Shown: piece after piece, positions 8,899 through 17,887 of the stretch
Position numbering within the stretch: the stretch's first letter is position 1
Layout: every line of letters begins with the position of its first letter
Assembly: GCF_001399455.2 (NCBI RefSeq)
Contig: NZ_LLEI02000032.1
Span: 248,001-312,000 of the forward strand
From: Vibrio bivalvicida
GTDB taxonomy: Bacteria > Pseudomonadota > Gammaproteobacteria > Enterobacterales > Vibrionaceae
Direction of reading: 5' to 3'
DNA: 64,000 nt
Program-made: the position numbers and the translations under genes
Notes under the pieces: model-generated
The model's database searches: none
The model's input: the letters and a program-made list of their open reading frames with translations, nothing else
Told to the model about the DNA's origin: nothing

Positions 8899-10533
8899 CT
8901 AGGCAAGAATAGGATTCTTAAGACGCTTTTGAACAATGCGCTTTGCTTTTTGGATTTGAGTTACCTTAGGGTGAAGAGGATCTTGTTTTATCAAGTTTTC
9001 AATGACTATTCCGACACTTACCGGAAACTGCTCTTTCAGTAACTCTAGATTACTATTGTCTGAAACCTCGAACTTGAGCATAGCGTTAATGAAATGTGAA
9101 TGATGATTAATAAAGTAAGGCGCTTCTTTCGCTTTTATCGCCAATTCCTCTATTACCTGACCCAATGAAGCCTTTTCTTTAGCTTCGTTCATCGCTTGCG
9201 TTTTTTGGTTCAATATCCTCTCTGCTTTATCAAGTACAATACAGCTAATCGTCATTGCGATATCTTTCCTAACCACATTAACCTGCCTCAACTCTTCCAA
9301 CCATTGCTTGGCAAGATCCAGACATCCAATATGAAGCGCGACAGCAAGCATAACGAACTTGCGGTGCTCTAATTTCGTTTGAACATACAGAACCTCAAGC
9401 CGCTTAGGTGAGCACACAGGATTGAAGCCATTGACTTGAAATAGCAACTGATACAAGCCTTTTGACAGCTTATGGCTATCAATTAAGTCATGCTCTTGAA
9501 TGGCAAGAATCACTTTCAATGAAGTTTTTAAAGTCGCAGGGTTCATCCTATTTTGCGTCTTAAGTGCTATCAGAGCTTCAAGGAATAAACGCAGCTCTTC
9601 GATCAGAATCAGTTCTCCGTCATCCAATACTGAGTCATAGTCAATCTTAGCAAGGAACACTGAGGCTTTACGATAGTCAGACTGCACAATACACAGCATC
9701 ACGCACTTTAAAGTAAGATGAACGACATGTGGGTAACGGATCGACAGCTTAATCATTACTCGAACCGCTTTATCTAAGTCACAATCGAGCAGGGAATGAC
9801 GAGCTGTGAGTTGCGCGACTAGGGGATCATCTGGATAGCCGAGCAGCTCATATTCATGAGCGAGTTCGAGTGCTTCTTCATTGTGACCAAGTTCATCATG
9901 CAAAGAAATCAGTTTCACTATTGGCCAACGATGTTTCACGCGCCGAGCGAGCAGCTTAAGAACCTGAATCGCGGAATCGTGCTTGTCTTGTTTTACATAG
10001 CATTCGACGACGACTTTGTAAAAATCCAGCCACTCTATCCCTTTCTTTTTGGATTGGAGATTACAAATTTCTATCGCATCATCGAATAAACCAATATCCA
10101 GCTTTTTGTGCACTTTTGACAGTATCGAGCGCTTAATTAAACTGCTAAAGATAAGATGTTTAAACTGATTGTAGTTAAACGGGTGACCTAGGATATTGTC
10201 CGGCTCCAACTCCTCAGCCCCTCTAAGATGTTCATCGTCACTGCTATTAACAACCACAACAAATGAACAATCATGTGAATGAGCCAGACTTTGCTGATAC
10301 AAATAATGATACTTGGGACCAACAACCCTCTTCTTACTCGCATAAGAACAAATAATCAGATCAAAGCGATACTGATTGACGAATTGCTTAAATGTCATCA
10401 CGTTTTGAGCCTTGTGCAACTTATCCTCTGCACCACCCATTTTCTTCAACATATTCTTTATCGAAGACGATAACATACTGTTTTCTTCAACAATGAGTAT
10501 CCGCTTATCGCTTAAGTCTTGTTTGTCCGCCAT
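8899..10533 (-). CDS. pseudo-receiver / TPR-like repeat protein
   Basis: A 544-residue cytoplasmic protein. Residues 10-130 follow the fold pattern of a response-regulator receiver (KRILIVEENSML, then FDLIICSYASKK). The phospho-acceptor Asp is replaced by Ser63 and the conserved Lys-Pro by His-Pro (GHPF), so it should not be a normal phosphorylation switch. From about residue 140 the sequence is all-helical with TPR-like pairs (AIQVLKLLARR, EEALELAHEYELLGYPDDP, KASVFLAKID). A similar layout is found in the gene at 35031-36398. It has no DNA-binding or enzymatic output domain, so a scaffold or protein-interaction role is likely. Confidence 0.75.
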   Translation of the reverse strand: MADKQDLSDKRILIVEENSMLSSSIKNMLKKMGGAEDKLHKAQNVMTFKQFVNQYRFDLIICSYASKKRVVGPKYHYLYQQSLAHSHDCSFVVVVNSSDDEHLRGAEELEPDNILGHPFNYNQFKHLIFSSLIKRSILSKVHKKLDIGLFDDAIEICNLQSKKKGIEWLDFYKVVVECYVKQDKHDSAIQVLKLLARRVKHRWPIVKLISLHDELGHNEEALELAHEYELLGYPDDPLVAQLTARHSLLDCDLDKAVRVMIKLSIRYPHVVHLTLKCVMLCIVQSDYRKASVFLAKIDYDSVLDDGELILIEELRLFLEALIALKTQNRMNPATLKTSLKVILAIQEHDLIDSHKLSKGLYQLLFQVNGFNPVCSPKRLEVLYVQTKLEHRKFVMLAVALHIGCLDLAKQWLEELRQVNVVRKDIAMTISCIVLDKAERILNQKTQAMNEAKEKASLGQVIEELAIKAKEAPYFINHHSHFINAMLKFEVSDNSNLELLKEQFPVSVGIVIENLIKQDPLHPKVTQIQKAKRIVQKRLKNPILA

Positions 10534-10911
10534 GTATCTACATCTATCAATTTTATTTCACTTGAGTGCTAGGTAAAGACGACATGTAAATGCTCACCAC
10601 TAGCCGAAGACCTAGATACACGAGCAGGCGAATAGTTACAAATTAATCATTATAAAAATAAAATTTCTTTTTATTTTTCAATTAAATACAAGACTTTTCA
10701 GCCACCAATAAGCATTCACAAGCTTAAACATAAAAACACAAGCATTTATAAATCAAATAATTAATGATTAAAACTTCACCAAAGGGAATTTAATTTTCCC
10801 GAAACCAGGAAGTGAGTTAATTGATTACAACAGTAGAAGCGGTGCAGAAGCGAAGAAAGACAAAAAGGTGCTGGCCTGCAAAGCCAGATGACTTTGTTTT
10901 AAAAAAGCAAA
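10534..10911. other. AT-rich intergenic region
   Basis: No gene seen. The stretch at 10640-10800 is very rich in A and T and probably holds the promoter of the leftward pseudo-receiver gene. A small hairpin CTGGC/GCCAG (10871-10887) lacks a following T-run and is not called as a terminator. Confidence 0.5.
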
Positions 10912-10940
10912 AACCCGATAACTCAATGAGTTATCGGGTT
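10912..10940 (-). terminator. terminator of tRNA-Arg
   Basis: Long stem formed by AACCCGATAACTCA and its complement, followed on the minus strand by TTTTTGCTTTTTT. It is placed just downstream of the tRNA gene. Confidence 0.85.
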
Positions 10941-10951
10941 CCTTAAATAAA

Positions 10952-11028
10952 TGGCACGCCCTGTAGGATTCGAACCTACGACCACATCCTTAGAAGGGAC
11001 GTGCTCTATCCAGCTGAGCTAAGGGCGC
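10952..11028 (-). tRNA. tRNA-Arg (UCU)
   Basis: 77 bases with CCA encoded. On the minus strand the cloverleaf reads acceptor GCGCCCT pairing with AGGGCGT (first pair G-U), D-arm with AGCTCAGCTGGATAGAGC, anticodon loop CTTCTAA with anticodon TCT, and the T-loop GGTTCGAATCC. An Arg(UCU) tRNA next to folD is also found in E. coli (argU). Confidence 0.95.
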
Positions 11029-11144
11029 GCTACAGGAAAAGGATTATACGAGTTCGAATTCTTAAAACAAGGGATTTTAGTAACATTATGATCTGACTGA
11101 CTAAAAAAAAGTCACAGAATTCTATTTTGATTAAAAACACCACA

Positions 11145-11160
11145 AAGCAAACGTTTGCTT
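11145..11160. promoter_or_regulatory. PurR-type operator upstream of folD
   Basis: AAGCAAACGTTTGCTT is a perfect 16-base palindrome that matches the PurR consensus ACGCAAACGTTTKCNT in its core. It lies 70 bases upstream of the folD start, a position suited to repression. PurR control of one-carbon genes is established in enterobacteria; here it is inferred from the site. Confidence 0.75.
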
Positions 11161-11229
11161 CTAGATGTTCGTCAAATAATTTGCGACAATGCGCTGCAAA
11201 TAATTCGCCATTCTTATTAAAGGAAAGTC

Positions 11230-12090
11230 ATGACTGCTCAAAATATTGATGGAACTCTAATTTCCCAAACTGTTCGCTCAGAAGTTGCTGCTCGTGTCAA
11301 AGCTCGTAAAGAAGCGGGTTTACGCGCGCCTGGCCTTGCAGTCGTTCTTGTCGGCGAAGATCCGGCTTCTCAAGTTTATGTCGGTAGCAAGCGTCGCGCA
11401 TGTGAAGAAGTCGGCTTTGTCTCCAAATCTTTTGACCTTCCAGCGACAACAACAGAAGAAGAACTACTCGCGCTTATTGACAAGCTCAACAGTGATACTG
11501 AGATTGACGGTATTCTTGTTCAGTTGCCGCTTCCAGCAGGTATTGATACAACACATGTACTGGAGCGCATTCACCCAGAGAAAGACGTTGATGGCTTCCA
11601 CCCTTACAACGTAGGCCGTTTAGCACAGCGAATTCCTAAGCTACGTTCTTGTACCCCAAAAGGGATTATTACTCTACTAGAGCGTTATAACATTAACCTA
11701 CGTGGCATGCATGCTGTAGTCGTCGGTGCATCAAACATTGTCGGTCGCCCCATGACGCTTGAGCTACTGCTGGCGGGCTGTACAACAACAACCTGTCACC
11801 GTTTCACCAAAGACCTTGAATCGCACATTCGCCAAGCTGATTTGGTTGTGGTAGCAGTAGGTAAACCAAACTTTATTCCTGGTAACTGGATTAAAGAAGG
11901 TGCGGTTGTGGTTGATGTCGGTATTAACCGCCTTGAGTCAGGTAAACTTGTCGGTGATGTGGACTATGACAAGGCGAAAGAGCGCGCGAGCTTTATTACT
12001 CCGGTGCCAGGAGGTGTCGGGCCAATGACCGTCGCAAGTCTAATTGAAAATACCATGCTAGCTTGTGAGCAGTTCCATACTAAGAAATAG
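11230..12090 (+). CDS. folD: bifunctional methylenetetrahydrofolate dehydrogenase/cyclohydrolase FolD
   Basis: A 286-residue enzyme that interconverts methylene-, methenyl- and formyl-tetrahydrofolate with NADP, supplying one-carbon units for purines and formyl-Met. The Y-x3-K catalytic motif is visible as YVGSKRRA near residue 52, with [10 protein letters not shown] at about 97, the VDGFHP motif at about 120, the NADP-binding GASNIVGRP near 167, and [11 protein letters not shown] near the end. Length is standard. The ATG follows AGGAAAG. A PurR-like palindrome lies upstream and a strong terminator follows. Confidence 0.97.
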   Translation: MTAQNIDGTLISQTVRSEVAARVKARKEAGLRAPGLAVVLVGEDPASQVYVGSKRRACEEVGFVSKSFDLPATTTEEELLALIDKLNSDTEIDGILVQLPLPAGIDTTHVLERIHPEKDVDGFHPYNVGRLAQRIPKLRSCTPKGIITLLERYNINLRGMHAVVVGASNIVGRPMTLELLLAGCTTTTCHRFTKDLESHIRQADLVVVAVGKPNFIPGNWIKEGAVVVDVGINRLESGKLVGDVDYDKAKERASFITPVPGGVGPMTVASLIENTMLACEQFHTKK

Positions 12091-12107
12091 AAGCGAGAAC
12101 AGATTGG

Positions 12108-12136
12108 AGGGTTGGCACTTAATGCCAACCCTTTTT
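12108..12136 (+). terminator. folD terminator
   Basis: Perfect 10-base stem AGGGTTGGCA (12108-12117) / TGCCAACCCT (12123-12132) with 5-base loop and a run of Ts directly after. Confidence 0.92.
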
Positions 12137-12150
12137 ATTACCATCATCCC

Positions 12151-12195
12151 CGAGAGCGAGCGTTCTCGCATCTCGAAGGACGAAGTCCGCTCTCG
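12151..12195. repeat. nested inverted-repeat element (REP-like)
   Basis: An outer stem CGAGAGCG (12151-12158) / CGCTCTCG (12188-12195) encloses two further hairpins: GCGAG/CTCGC (12156-12169) and GGAC/GTCC (12178-12188). The inner hairpins share some bases with the outer stem, so alternative folds exist. It lies between the convergent genes folD and nupC. It resembles the short intergenic palindromic elements common in Vibrio; copy number cannot be judged here, as I saw no second copy in the window. Confidence 0.6.
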
Positions 12196-12199
12196 ACTC

Positions 12200-13399
12200 C
12201 TAAAGGCTGAGAATCACACCCGCAATCGAAGCGCTCATTAAGTTTGCCATCACACCTGCCGCAATAGCACGGAAGCCATATTTTGAAATAAATGGGCGCT
12301 TTTCAGGAACTAGACTACCTAAACCACCGATTAACATTGCCATTGTTGAGATATTCGCAAAGCCACAAAGCGCAAAAGTAACAATCGCTTGAGAGTGCTC
12401 ACTTAGCTGCGCTTTTACATCCATTAACTGGATAAAGGCCACGAACTCATTAACCACAATTTTATTACCAATTAATGAGCCTGCTGTAATTGCCTCACTC
12501 CATGGAATACCGAGTAACCAAGCAACTGGGGCAAAAAGGTAACCAAGGATTAGTTCAAAGCTGAGTTCAATACCGACTAGGCCACCAAGCCAACCTAGCA
12601 TTCCGTTCAGCATCGCAATCACACTAATAAATGCCAATAAGGTTGCACCAACAGCTACCGCAATACGTAAACCAGACATTGCACCATCTGCCATCGCCTC
12701 TACCACATTGGTTGCTTTCGGCATATCTGCGTTATCGAGTTCAGTGCTTGAGCTAATGGCCTCTGTTTCTGGAACTAACATTTTCGCCATTAACAGACCT
12801 GCTGGCGCAGACATGAATGCCGCGGCAATAAGGAAGTTTAGATCAACACCTAACGACGCATAGCCGACCAAAGTACCACCAGCAACAGAAGCTAAACCAC
12901 CACACATGACGGCAAAAAACTGAGAGTCGGTCATTTGTCTAAGGTAAGGCTTAACCACTAGTGGCGCTTCTATCATGCCAACAAATATATTGGCGGTTGC
13001 AGATAGTGACTCTGCACGGCCAATACCTAGCAACTTTTGTAAGCCACCGCCAATTAGGTTAATCACCTTTGGCATTAGACCAATATGATACAAGCCTGAG
13101 ATCAGTGCCGAGAAGAAGATGATGATGCCCAATACGTTAATCGCAAATGTAAAACCACCTGTCGCCAAACCACCAAACAAGAAAGCGATGCCTTCCTGAC
13201 CATAGTTAATAAGATTTGAAACCGCACCTGTCACACTATTTAGTGCCTCTTTACCCGCAGGGACATAAAGCACCAACAGAGCAAAAGTGATTTGCAGAGC
13301 AAAAGCCAACGAAACCGTTTTTAAATTGATTTTCTTTCTATTTGTAGAAAGCAGCCATGCCGTAAACAGGATGGCGACAATGCCTAGAATTGAGTTCAT
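12200..13399 (-). CDS. nupC: NupC-family concentrative nucleoside transporter
   Basis: A 399-residue inner-membrane protein of the CNT family, which imports nucleosides with H+ or Na+. It shows the CNT order of membrane helices, with the family motifs GGLATGGFTFAINVLGIIIF, ESLSATANIFVGMIEAPLVVKPY, and the C-terminal GSLIGNKIVVNEFVAF and FALCGFANISTMAMLIGGLG that line the nucleoside site. Start MNSILGIVAILF is the natural first helix. Its 3' end lies beside the nested repeat downstream of folD. An AAACGTTT core upstream may be a purine- or CytR-type site. Confidence 0.92.
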   Translation of the reverse strand: MNSILGIVAILFTAWLLSTNRKKINLKTVSLAFALQITFALLVLYVPAGKEALNSVTGAVSNLINYGQEGIAFLFGGLATGGFTFAINVLGIIIFFSALISGLYHIGLMPKVINLIGGGLQKLLGIGRAESLSATANIFVGMIEAPLVVKPYLRQMTDSQFFAVMCGGLASVAGGTLVGYASLGVDLNFLIAAAFMSAPAGLLMAKMLVPETEAISSSTELDNADMPKATNVVEAMADGAMSGLRIAVAVGATLLAFISVIAMLNGMLGWLGGLVGIELSFELILGYLFAPVAWLLGIPWSEAITAGSLIGNKIVVNEFVAFIQLMDVKAQLSEHSQAIVTFALCGFANISTMAMLIGGLGSLVPEKRPFISKYGFRAIAAGVMANLMSASIAGVILSL

Positions 13400-13542
13400 A
13401 GATAGGATCCGACATTAAGGGAACAAGAGTGGCGTCGGAGTTTAGTGATATAAAAATGAGATGCAAATCACAGTTGTTAACCGGATGTAGTTTGGTTAGC
13501 ACAAATAACCACCAACACTTTATCTCATTGATTTTTAATCAT

Positions 13543-13558
13543 ATAAACGTTTGCTTGG
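13543..13558. promoter_or_regulatory. possible PurR/CytR-type site upstream of nupC
   Basis: ATAAACGTTTGCTTG contains the AAACGTTTGC half-palindrome of the PurR family core. It is about 150 bases upstream of the nupC start. Only one arm fits well, so the call is tentative. Confidence 0.3.
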
Positions 13559-13626
13559 GTCGATATTTTCTGTATGGAAATTATGTTTATAACCTAAGAA
13601 AAATTAACTTATTAAACCATATCCAG

Positions 13627-14568
13627 TTAAGGTTTCTGAATATAAGGATCTAGTTTCTTATCCCAGTAGCAAGGACTGCCAATTTGCTGCTTAATAAATT
13701 CGATCACGGCAACAGTCTTCTTGGGCAGATAACGTCGGCTCGGGTACACAGCGTAAAACGGCATACTTTGCGAGGCGGTCCAATCAGGAAATAGCTGGAT
13801 AAGTTGACCATTTTTAAACTCATCACCGATGAGATACGTGGCAAGATACGCAATCCCCCACCCCGCCACAGCAGCATCACGAACAGCCTCAGCTAAGTCA
13901 ACTGAATAGTTCCCTGAGACCTTAATATTGAGGAGCTCTTGTTGTTTAGCAAAAGCCCATCGAGTGTAGTCTCTCTCCCAACTCCTATAGATCAAGCAAT
14001 TATGTTCTGTCAATTCATTTGGATGACTGGGAGTTTGATGTTGGACTAAATAATCCGGAGAAGCAGCAACGACAAACTTAGAATCAGCTAAACGTTGAGC
14101 CACGTATCCTTCAGGTAAGTGCTCATTATTCGTGATCCAGAGATCTAGTCCTTCTTCTAGCATATCGACCTTATAGTCGAATAGGTGAACCTCGACTTGT
14201 AAGCTAGGATATTGTCGTCGTAATTCATCAATTGCAGGAATGATATGCAAAGTACCAAATGACTGCGATAAACCAATTTTCACTAAGCCCGCCACTTCAT
14301 CGCGCTGACTTTCAACTTCAAGCTGCGCTTCACCGATAATGGTAACCAGTTGAGCACAGTGTTCATAAAATCTCTGCCCTGCTTCTGTCGGTGTAAAACT
14401 GCGTGTAGTGCGTTGCACCAGCTTCACACCTAACGACGACTCAAGCTGAGCCAATTGCTTACTCACATGGGAAACTGATACCCCTAGGCTCTTAGCAGCC
14501 AAGGTAAAGTTCTTATGTTTTAGCAAGGCAGCAAATACCACCATTTGTGCGGCACGTTCTGAAAGCAC
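13627..14568 (-). CDS. LysR-family transcriptional regulator
   Basis: N-terminal winged helix (NFTLAAKSLGVSVSHVSKQLAQLE, residues about 20-45) and a C-terminal periplasmic-binding-type effector domain, as usual for LysR regulators of about 310 residues. I place the start at the GTG at 14568: GGAG sits 5 bases before it and the N-terminus VLSERAAQMVVF then has family length. The upstream in-frame ATG at 14598 lies in the loop of the terminator of the mltB gene and is unlikely. No divergent target gene is adjacent; the regulon is unknown. Confidence 0.85.
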   Translation of the reverse strand: MLSERAAQMVVFAALLKHKNFTLAAKSLGVSVSHVSKQLAQLESSLGVKLVQRTTRSFTPTEAGQRFYEHCAQLVTIIGEAQLEVESQRDEVAGLVKIGLSQSFGTLHIIPAIDELRRQYPSLQVEVHLFDYKVDMLEEGLDLWITNNEHLPEGYVAQRLADSKFVVAASPDYLVQHQTPSHPNELTEHNCLIYRSWERDYTRWAFAKQQELLNIKVSGNYSVDLAEAVRDAAVAGWGIAYLATYLIGDEFKNGQLIQLFPDWTASQSMPFYAVYPSRRYLPKKTVAVIEFIKQQIGSPCYWDKKLDPYIQKP

Positions 14569-14583
14569 ACTCTCTCCAAAATG

Positions 14584-14609
14584 AAAAAGGAGCTCCATTG
14601 AGCTCCTTT
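14584..14609 (-). terminator. terminator of the mltB-type gene
   Basis: Perfect stem AAAGGAGCTC / GAGCTCCTTT (14586-14609) with a 4-base loop and five Ts on the minus strand. It sits 16 bases past the stop of the transglycosylase gene and covers the extended 5' end of the LysR frame. Confidence 0.85.
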
Positions 14610-14625
14610 AGTATCAGTGGGTTAT

Positions 14626-15591
14626 CTACAGAGTAATTCTATCAGCAAGGTGGCTGACAGCTAACGCGAAGTAGTAAGAGCGATTCCACTTCATCAATAC
14701 ATTGTAGTTGTTGTAAACCAGATAGACGCGGCCATTGGCATTATCAGGGGCTGTCAACCAGGCATCCACATCGACTTGAGGCAGTGAGCTACCATCGTAA
14801 CGAGTGATGCCAAGTTGATTCCATTCGGCGAGGGTTTTCTCTTTACCTTCAATGCGCCCTTCTAGGTTCATGTCAAAACCTTGCGGTAGCTTAACCTGAC
14901 GCCCCCAAGTAAACTTGTCATCCCAACCTGACTGGCTCAAATAGTTGGCGGCTGACGCGAACACGTCCGCTTCAGTATTCCAAATGTCTTTCTTACCATC
15001 GCCGCTACCGTCAGCAGCATAAGAAAGAAACGAGCTTGGCATAAACTGGCATTGCCCCATCGCCCCAGCCCAAGAGCCTTTAAAGTCGCTGACTGAGATA
15101 TGTCCTTCTTGCAATATTTGCAGCGCGGCCATGGTCTCTTTACGGAAAAAGGCCTCTCGACGACCATCATAGGCGAGCGTCGACAGTGCATCGATCACTG
15201 GGTAGTTACCAGTGAACTTACCAAAGTTACTCTCAACTCCCCAAAGCGCTACAATAAAACGTGGCTGTACACCGTATTCTTCACCAATTCGGCCTAACTC
15301 AGCATAATGCTCTTTGTATAGCGCTTTAGCTTGCTTTACCTTCCAATCGGGTACAGCACGAGGAATGTACTCATCCAGTGTTAATTTCTTTTCCGGCTGG
15401 TTTTTATCTGCTTTTACCGCACGAGGCTTATGAGTCACATTGTCAAAAGCCTGATTAATAATCTGCTCCGAAATACCATTGCTTCGAGCTTCTTGTTTTA
15501 GGCCTTCAACATATTGTTCAAAACTCACCTCATTGGCATAAACAGAGGTGGCAAAAGTGAACCCTAGAACGACTGACAGTATTTTTTTCAC
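14626..15591 (-). CDS. mltB: MltB-type lytic murein transglycosylase
   Basis: A 321-residue exported enzyme that cleaves peptidoglycan between MurNAc and GlcNAc with formation of anhydro-MurNAc. Signal peptide MKKILSVVLGFTFATSVYA; catalytic Glu120 in ALWGVESNFGKFTG; then GAMGQCQFMPSSFLSYAADG, which is typical of the MltB family. No lipobox Cys is present, so it is periplasmic rather than a lipoprotein. The start is the GTG at 15591, preceded by AAGGAGGG at 5 bases; a TTG further upstream lacks a ribosome site. An own terminator follows. Confidence 0.9.
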   Translation of the reverse strand: MKKILSVVLGFTFATSVYANEVSFEQYVEGLKQEARSNGISEQIINQAFDNVTHKPRAVKADKNQPEKKLTLDEYIPRAVPDWKVKQAKALYKEHYAELGRIGEEYGVQPRFIVALWGVESNFGKFTGNYPVIDALSTLAYDGRREAFFRKETMAALQILQEGHISVSDFKGSWAGAMGQCQFMPSSFLSYAADGSGDGKKDIWNTEADVFASAANYLSQSGWDDKFTWGRQVKLPQGFDMNLEGRIEGKEKTLAEWNQLGITRYDGSSLPQVDVDAWLTAPDNANGRVYLVYNNYNVLMKWNRSYYFALAVSHLADRITL

Positions 15592-15634
15592 ATTGCCCTC
15601 CTTGAGCAAATGAAACCAACAATCAAATTATTTT

Positions 15635-15922
15635 TTACTCTTTAGATTGCTGACGAGCTTGTTTTTGTTCTTTATATTCATCGAGTAGGTTTTTTGGCGG
15701 CGGTGGTACTTGTAAGAAAAAACCGTCATCTTTAAGCGACTGTTTGACTTTTTCCACATCAACTTGTGCCAGTGTACGCCCTTCCAGTTTGACCACCATA
15801 ACCATAATAGGTTTGCCAAACATTTGCATTAAAGTGTCAGGAACTTGTGAAAAATCATCCTTTTTCGGGATATATAAGTAAGTGCCTTCTTTTTTAGAAC
15901 TTTTGTAAATTGCACAAAGCAT
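15635..15922 (-). CDS. ycgL: YcgL domain protein
   Basis: A 95-residue protein of the YcgL family ([20 protein letters not shown], then [15 protein letters not shown] and [10 protein letters not shown]). Its biochemical function is not settled. It lies divergent from minC, as in E. coli and other gammaproteobacteria, which supports the identification. The C-terminus is rich in Lys, Gln and Glu. Confidence 0.92.
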   Translation of the reverse strand: MLCAIYKSSKKEGTYLYIPKKDDFSQVPDTLMQMFGKPIMVMVVKLEGRTLAQVDVEKVKQSLKDDGFFLQVPPPPKNLLDEYKEQKQARQQSKE

Positions 15923-16083
15923 TGGAAGCCTTTTGTCCGTTTAATTCATGGAACGTCAATGTTTCGCTATTTTTTAAAGCAAAACACTCAATTGAGCGCA
16001 AGATAACTTGCTGTGCTTATTCTGGGAATATAACATGACACCCCTAGTCTCAGGCAACGCCCTTAAGAGGTTGTAAGTAAAAG

Positions 16084-16746
16084 ATGTCACAGACCCCAGA
16101 CCTAAAAGGCAGCAGCTTTACTTTGTCAGTTTTGCACCTTTCTGACAACAATGTTGATAAAACTATCCATTTCCTACAAGAAAAGGTAGAGCAAGCACCG
16201 GCATTTTTTGCTCATGCCCCTGTTGTCATTAATATTTCAAAAGTCGATGGTGACATTGACTTTGTGAGACTGAAAGAAGGCATTTCTCAAGCAGGCATGA
16301 TTCCAGTTGGTGTCACAGGGTGTAAAGACAGACGGACGCAGAATCTAGCTTCAGAAGCTAAATTCGCTGTCATGTCGGCAAGCAAATCGCCAACTCAAGC
16401 ACCCGCGACAATGGCCCCCGCTAAGGTCATTCGCACCCCCGTACGTTCTGGGCAACAAATTTATGCCAAGGACAGCGATCTAGTGGTACTTAACCATGTC
16501 AGCGAGGGGGCAGAGGTCATTGCAGATGGTTCCATTCATATTCATGGAACGTTACGCGGCCGGGCAATCGCTGGTGCTAGCGGAAATACCGGCGCAGTCA
16601 TCATCTGCAATAAGCTTAATGCCGAACTTATGTCGATTGCGGGGCACTACTGGCTCACCGAGCAATTCGCAGACGAGTTCTGGCAGCAAAAAGTTATGTT
16701 TAGTTTGAACGACGACTCACTCAAGTTCGAGTTGTTAACGATTTAA
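16084..16746 (+). CDS. minC: septum site-determining protein MinC
   Basis: A 220-residue inhibitor of FtsZ assembly. The N-terminal domain (about 1-105) acts on FtsZ. The C-terminal beta-helix (about 115-215), with the motif [23 protein letters not shown], binds MinD. It is the first gene of the minCDE operon; minD starts 18 bases after the stop, behind AAGGA. Confidence 0.97.
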   Translation: MSQTPDLKGSSFTLSVLHLSDNNVDKTIHFLQEKVEQAPAFFAHAPVVINISKVDGDIDFVRLKEGISQAGMIPVGVTGCKDRRTQNLASEAKFAVMSASKSPTQAPATMAPAKVIRTPVRSGQQIYAKDSDLVVLNHVSEGAEVIADGSIHIHGTLRGRAIAGASGNTGAVIICNKLNAELMSIAGHYWLTEQFADEFWQQKVMFSLNDDSLKFELLTI

Positions 16747-16764
16747 TCTTATAAGGAACACATA

Positions 16765-17577
16765 ATGGCACGCGTTATTGTTGTCACTTCAGGTAAGGGT
16801 GGGGTGGGTAAAACCACGTCAAGCGCAGCGATCGCTTCTGGCCTTGCTTTAAAAGGAAAAAAAACCGCAGTTATCGATTTTGATATCGGTCTGCGTAACT
16901 TAGATTTGATCATGGGCTGCGAACGCCGAGTCGTATACGACTTTGTTAATGTAATCAATGGTGAAGCGACCTTGAACCAGGCAATGATCAAAGACAAGCG
17001 CACAGAGAATCTGTTCATTCTTCCTGCTTCTCAAACTCGCGATAAAGATGCATTAACCAAAGAAGGCGTTCGTCGTATTCTTGATGAGTTAGATGAAATG
17101 GGCTTCGACTTTATTATCTGTGATTCACCGGCAGGTATCGAGCAAGGTGCGCTGATGGCACTATACTTTGCAGATGAGGCCATCGTTACTACTAACCCTG
17201 AAGTCTCTTCTGTCCGCGACTCTGACCGTATTCTTGGTATCTTAGACTCTAAGTCACGCCGTGCGGAAGAAGGCTTGGAGCCAGTGAAGCAGCACCTACT
17301 GCTGACGCGTTACAACCCAACACGCGTTACACAAGGTGAAATGCTTAGCGTTGAAGACGTAGAAGAGATCCTTCATATCTCGCTACTGGGTGTTATCCCA
17401 GAGAGTCAGGCAGTACTCAATGCGTCTAACAAAGGCGTACCTGTCATTTTCGACGAGCAGTCTGACGCAGGTATGGCCTATAACGATGCTGTTGAGCGTC
17501 TGCTTGGTCAGCAAGTGGATTTCCGCTTTCTGACTGAACAGAAGAAAGGAATCTTTAAACGACTATTCGGAGGCTAA
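16765..17577 (+). CDS. minD: septum site-determining ATPase MinD
   Basis: A 270-residue membrane-associated ATPase that recruits MinC and oscillates with MinE. The deviant Walker A motif GKGGVGKTT lies at residues 10-18 with both signature lysines (Lys11, Lys16). The switch region DFDIGLRNLD and CDSPAGIEQG are present. The C-terminal amphipathic helix (KKGIFKRLFGG) is the membrane-targeting sequence. The stop codon is immediately followed by the minE start. Confidence 0.98.
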   Translation: MARVIVVTSGKGGVGKTTSSAAIASGLALKGKKTAVIDFDIGLRNLDLIMGCERRVVYDFVNVINGEATLNQAMIKDKRTENLFILPASQTRDKDALTKEGVRRILDELDEMGFDFIICDSPAGIEQGALMALYFADEAIVTTNPEVSSVRDSDRILGILDSKSRRAEEGLEPVKQHLLLTRYNPTRVTQGEMLSVEDVEEILHISLLGVIPESQAVLNASNKGVPVIFDEQSDAGMAYNDAVERLLGQQVDFRFLTEQKKGIFKRLFGG

Positions 17578-17841
17578 ATGTCACTACTTGAGTTTTTCCG
17601 TCCCCAGAAAAAAAGCTCTGCAAACTTGGCTAAAGAGCGTTTGCAAATTATTGTGGCAGAACGACGTAGCCAGGATGACCCAGCGCCCTCGTACCTGCCA
17701 CAACTGAAAGAAGATATTCTTAAAGTGATCAGCAAGTACGTCGCCATTGATCCGTCTATGGTTGATTTGTCCTTCGAGCACAAAGATGACGATATTTCCG
17801 TGTTAGAGCTTAACGTTAAGCTACCTGAAGACGAGAAGTAG
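17578..17841 (+). CDS. minE: cell division topological specificity factor MinE
   Basis: An 87-residue protein, normal length. The N-terminus [28 protein letters not shown] holds the membrane-binding and MinD-contacting segments, and the C-terminal half the dimerisation domain. It displaces MinC and stimulates MinD ATPase to place the division site at mid-cell. Its ATG directly abuts the minD stop; it is the last gene of the operon. Confidence 0.97.
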   Translation: MSLLEFFRPQKKSSANLAKERLQIIVAERRSQDDPAPSYLPQLKEDILKVISKYVAIDPSMVDLSFEHKDDDISVLELNVKLPEDEK

Positions 17842-17852
17842 AACGATCCGAT

Positions 17853-17887
17853 GAATAGAACCCTCCGCATATGCGAGGGTCCTATTC
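17853..17887. terminator. hairpin between minE and the convergent LysR gene
   Basis: A long imperfect stem: GAATAG/CTATTC, CCCTC/GAGGG and CGCAT/ATGCG nest around one centre. There is no good T-run on either side, so it may be an intrinsic terminator of low strength or an mRNA end-protecting hairpin. It overlaps the LysR stop codon. Confidence 0.5.
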
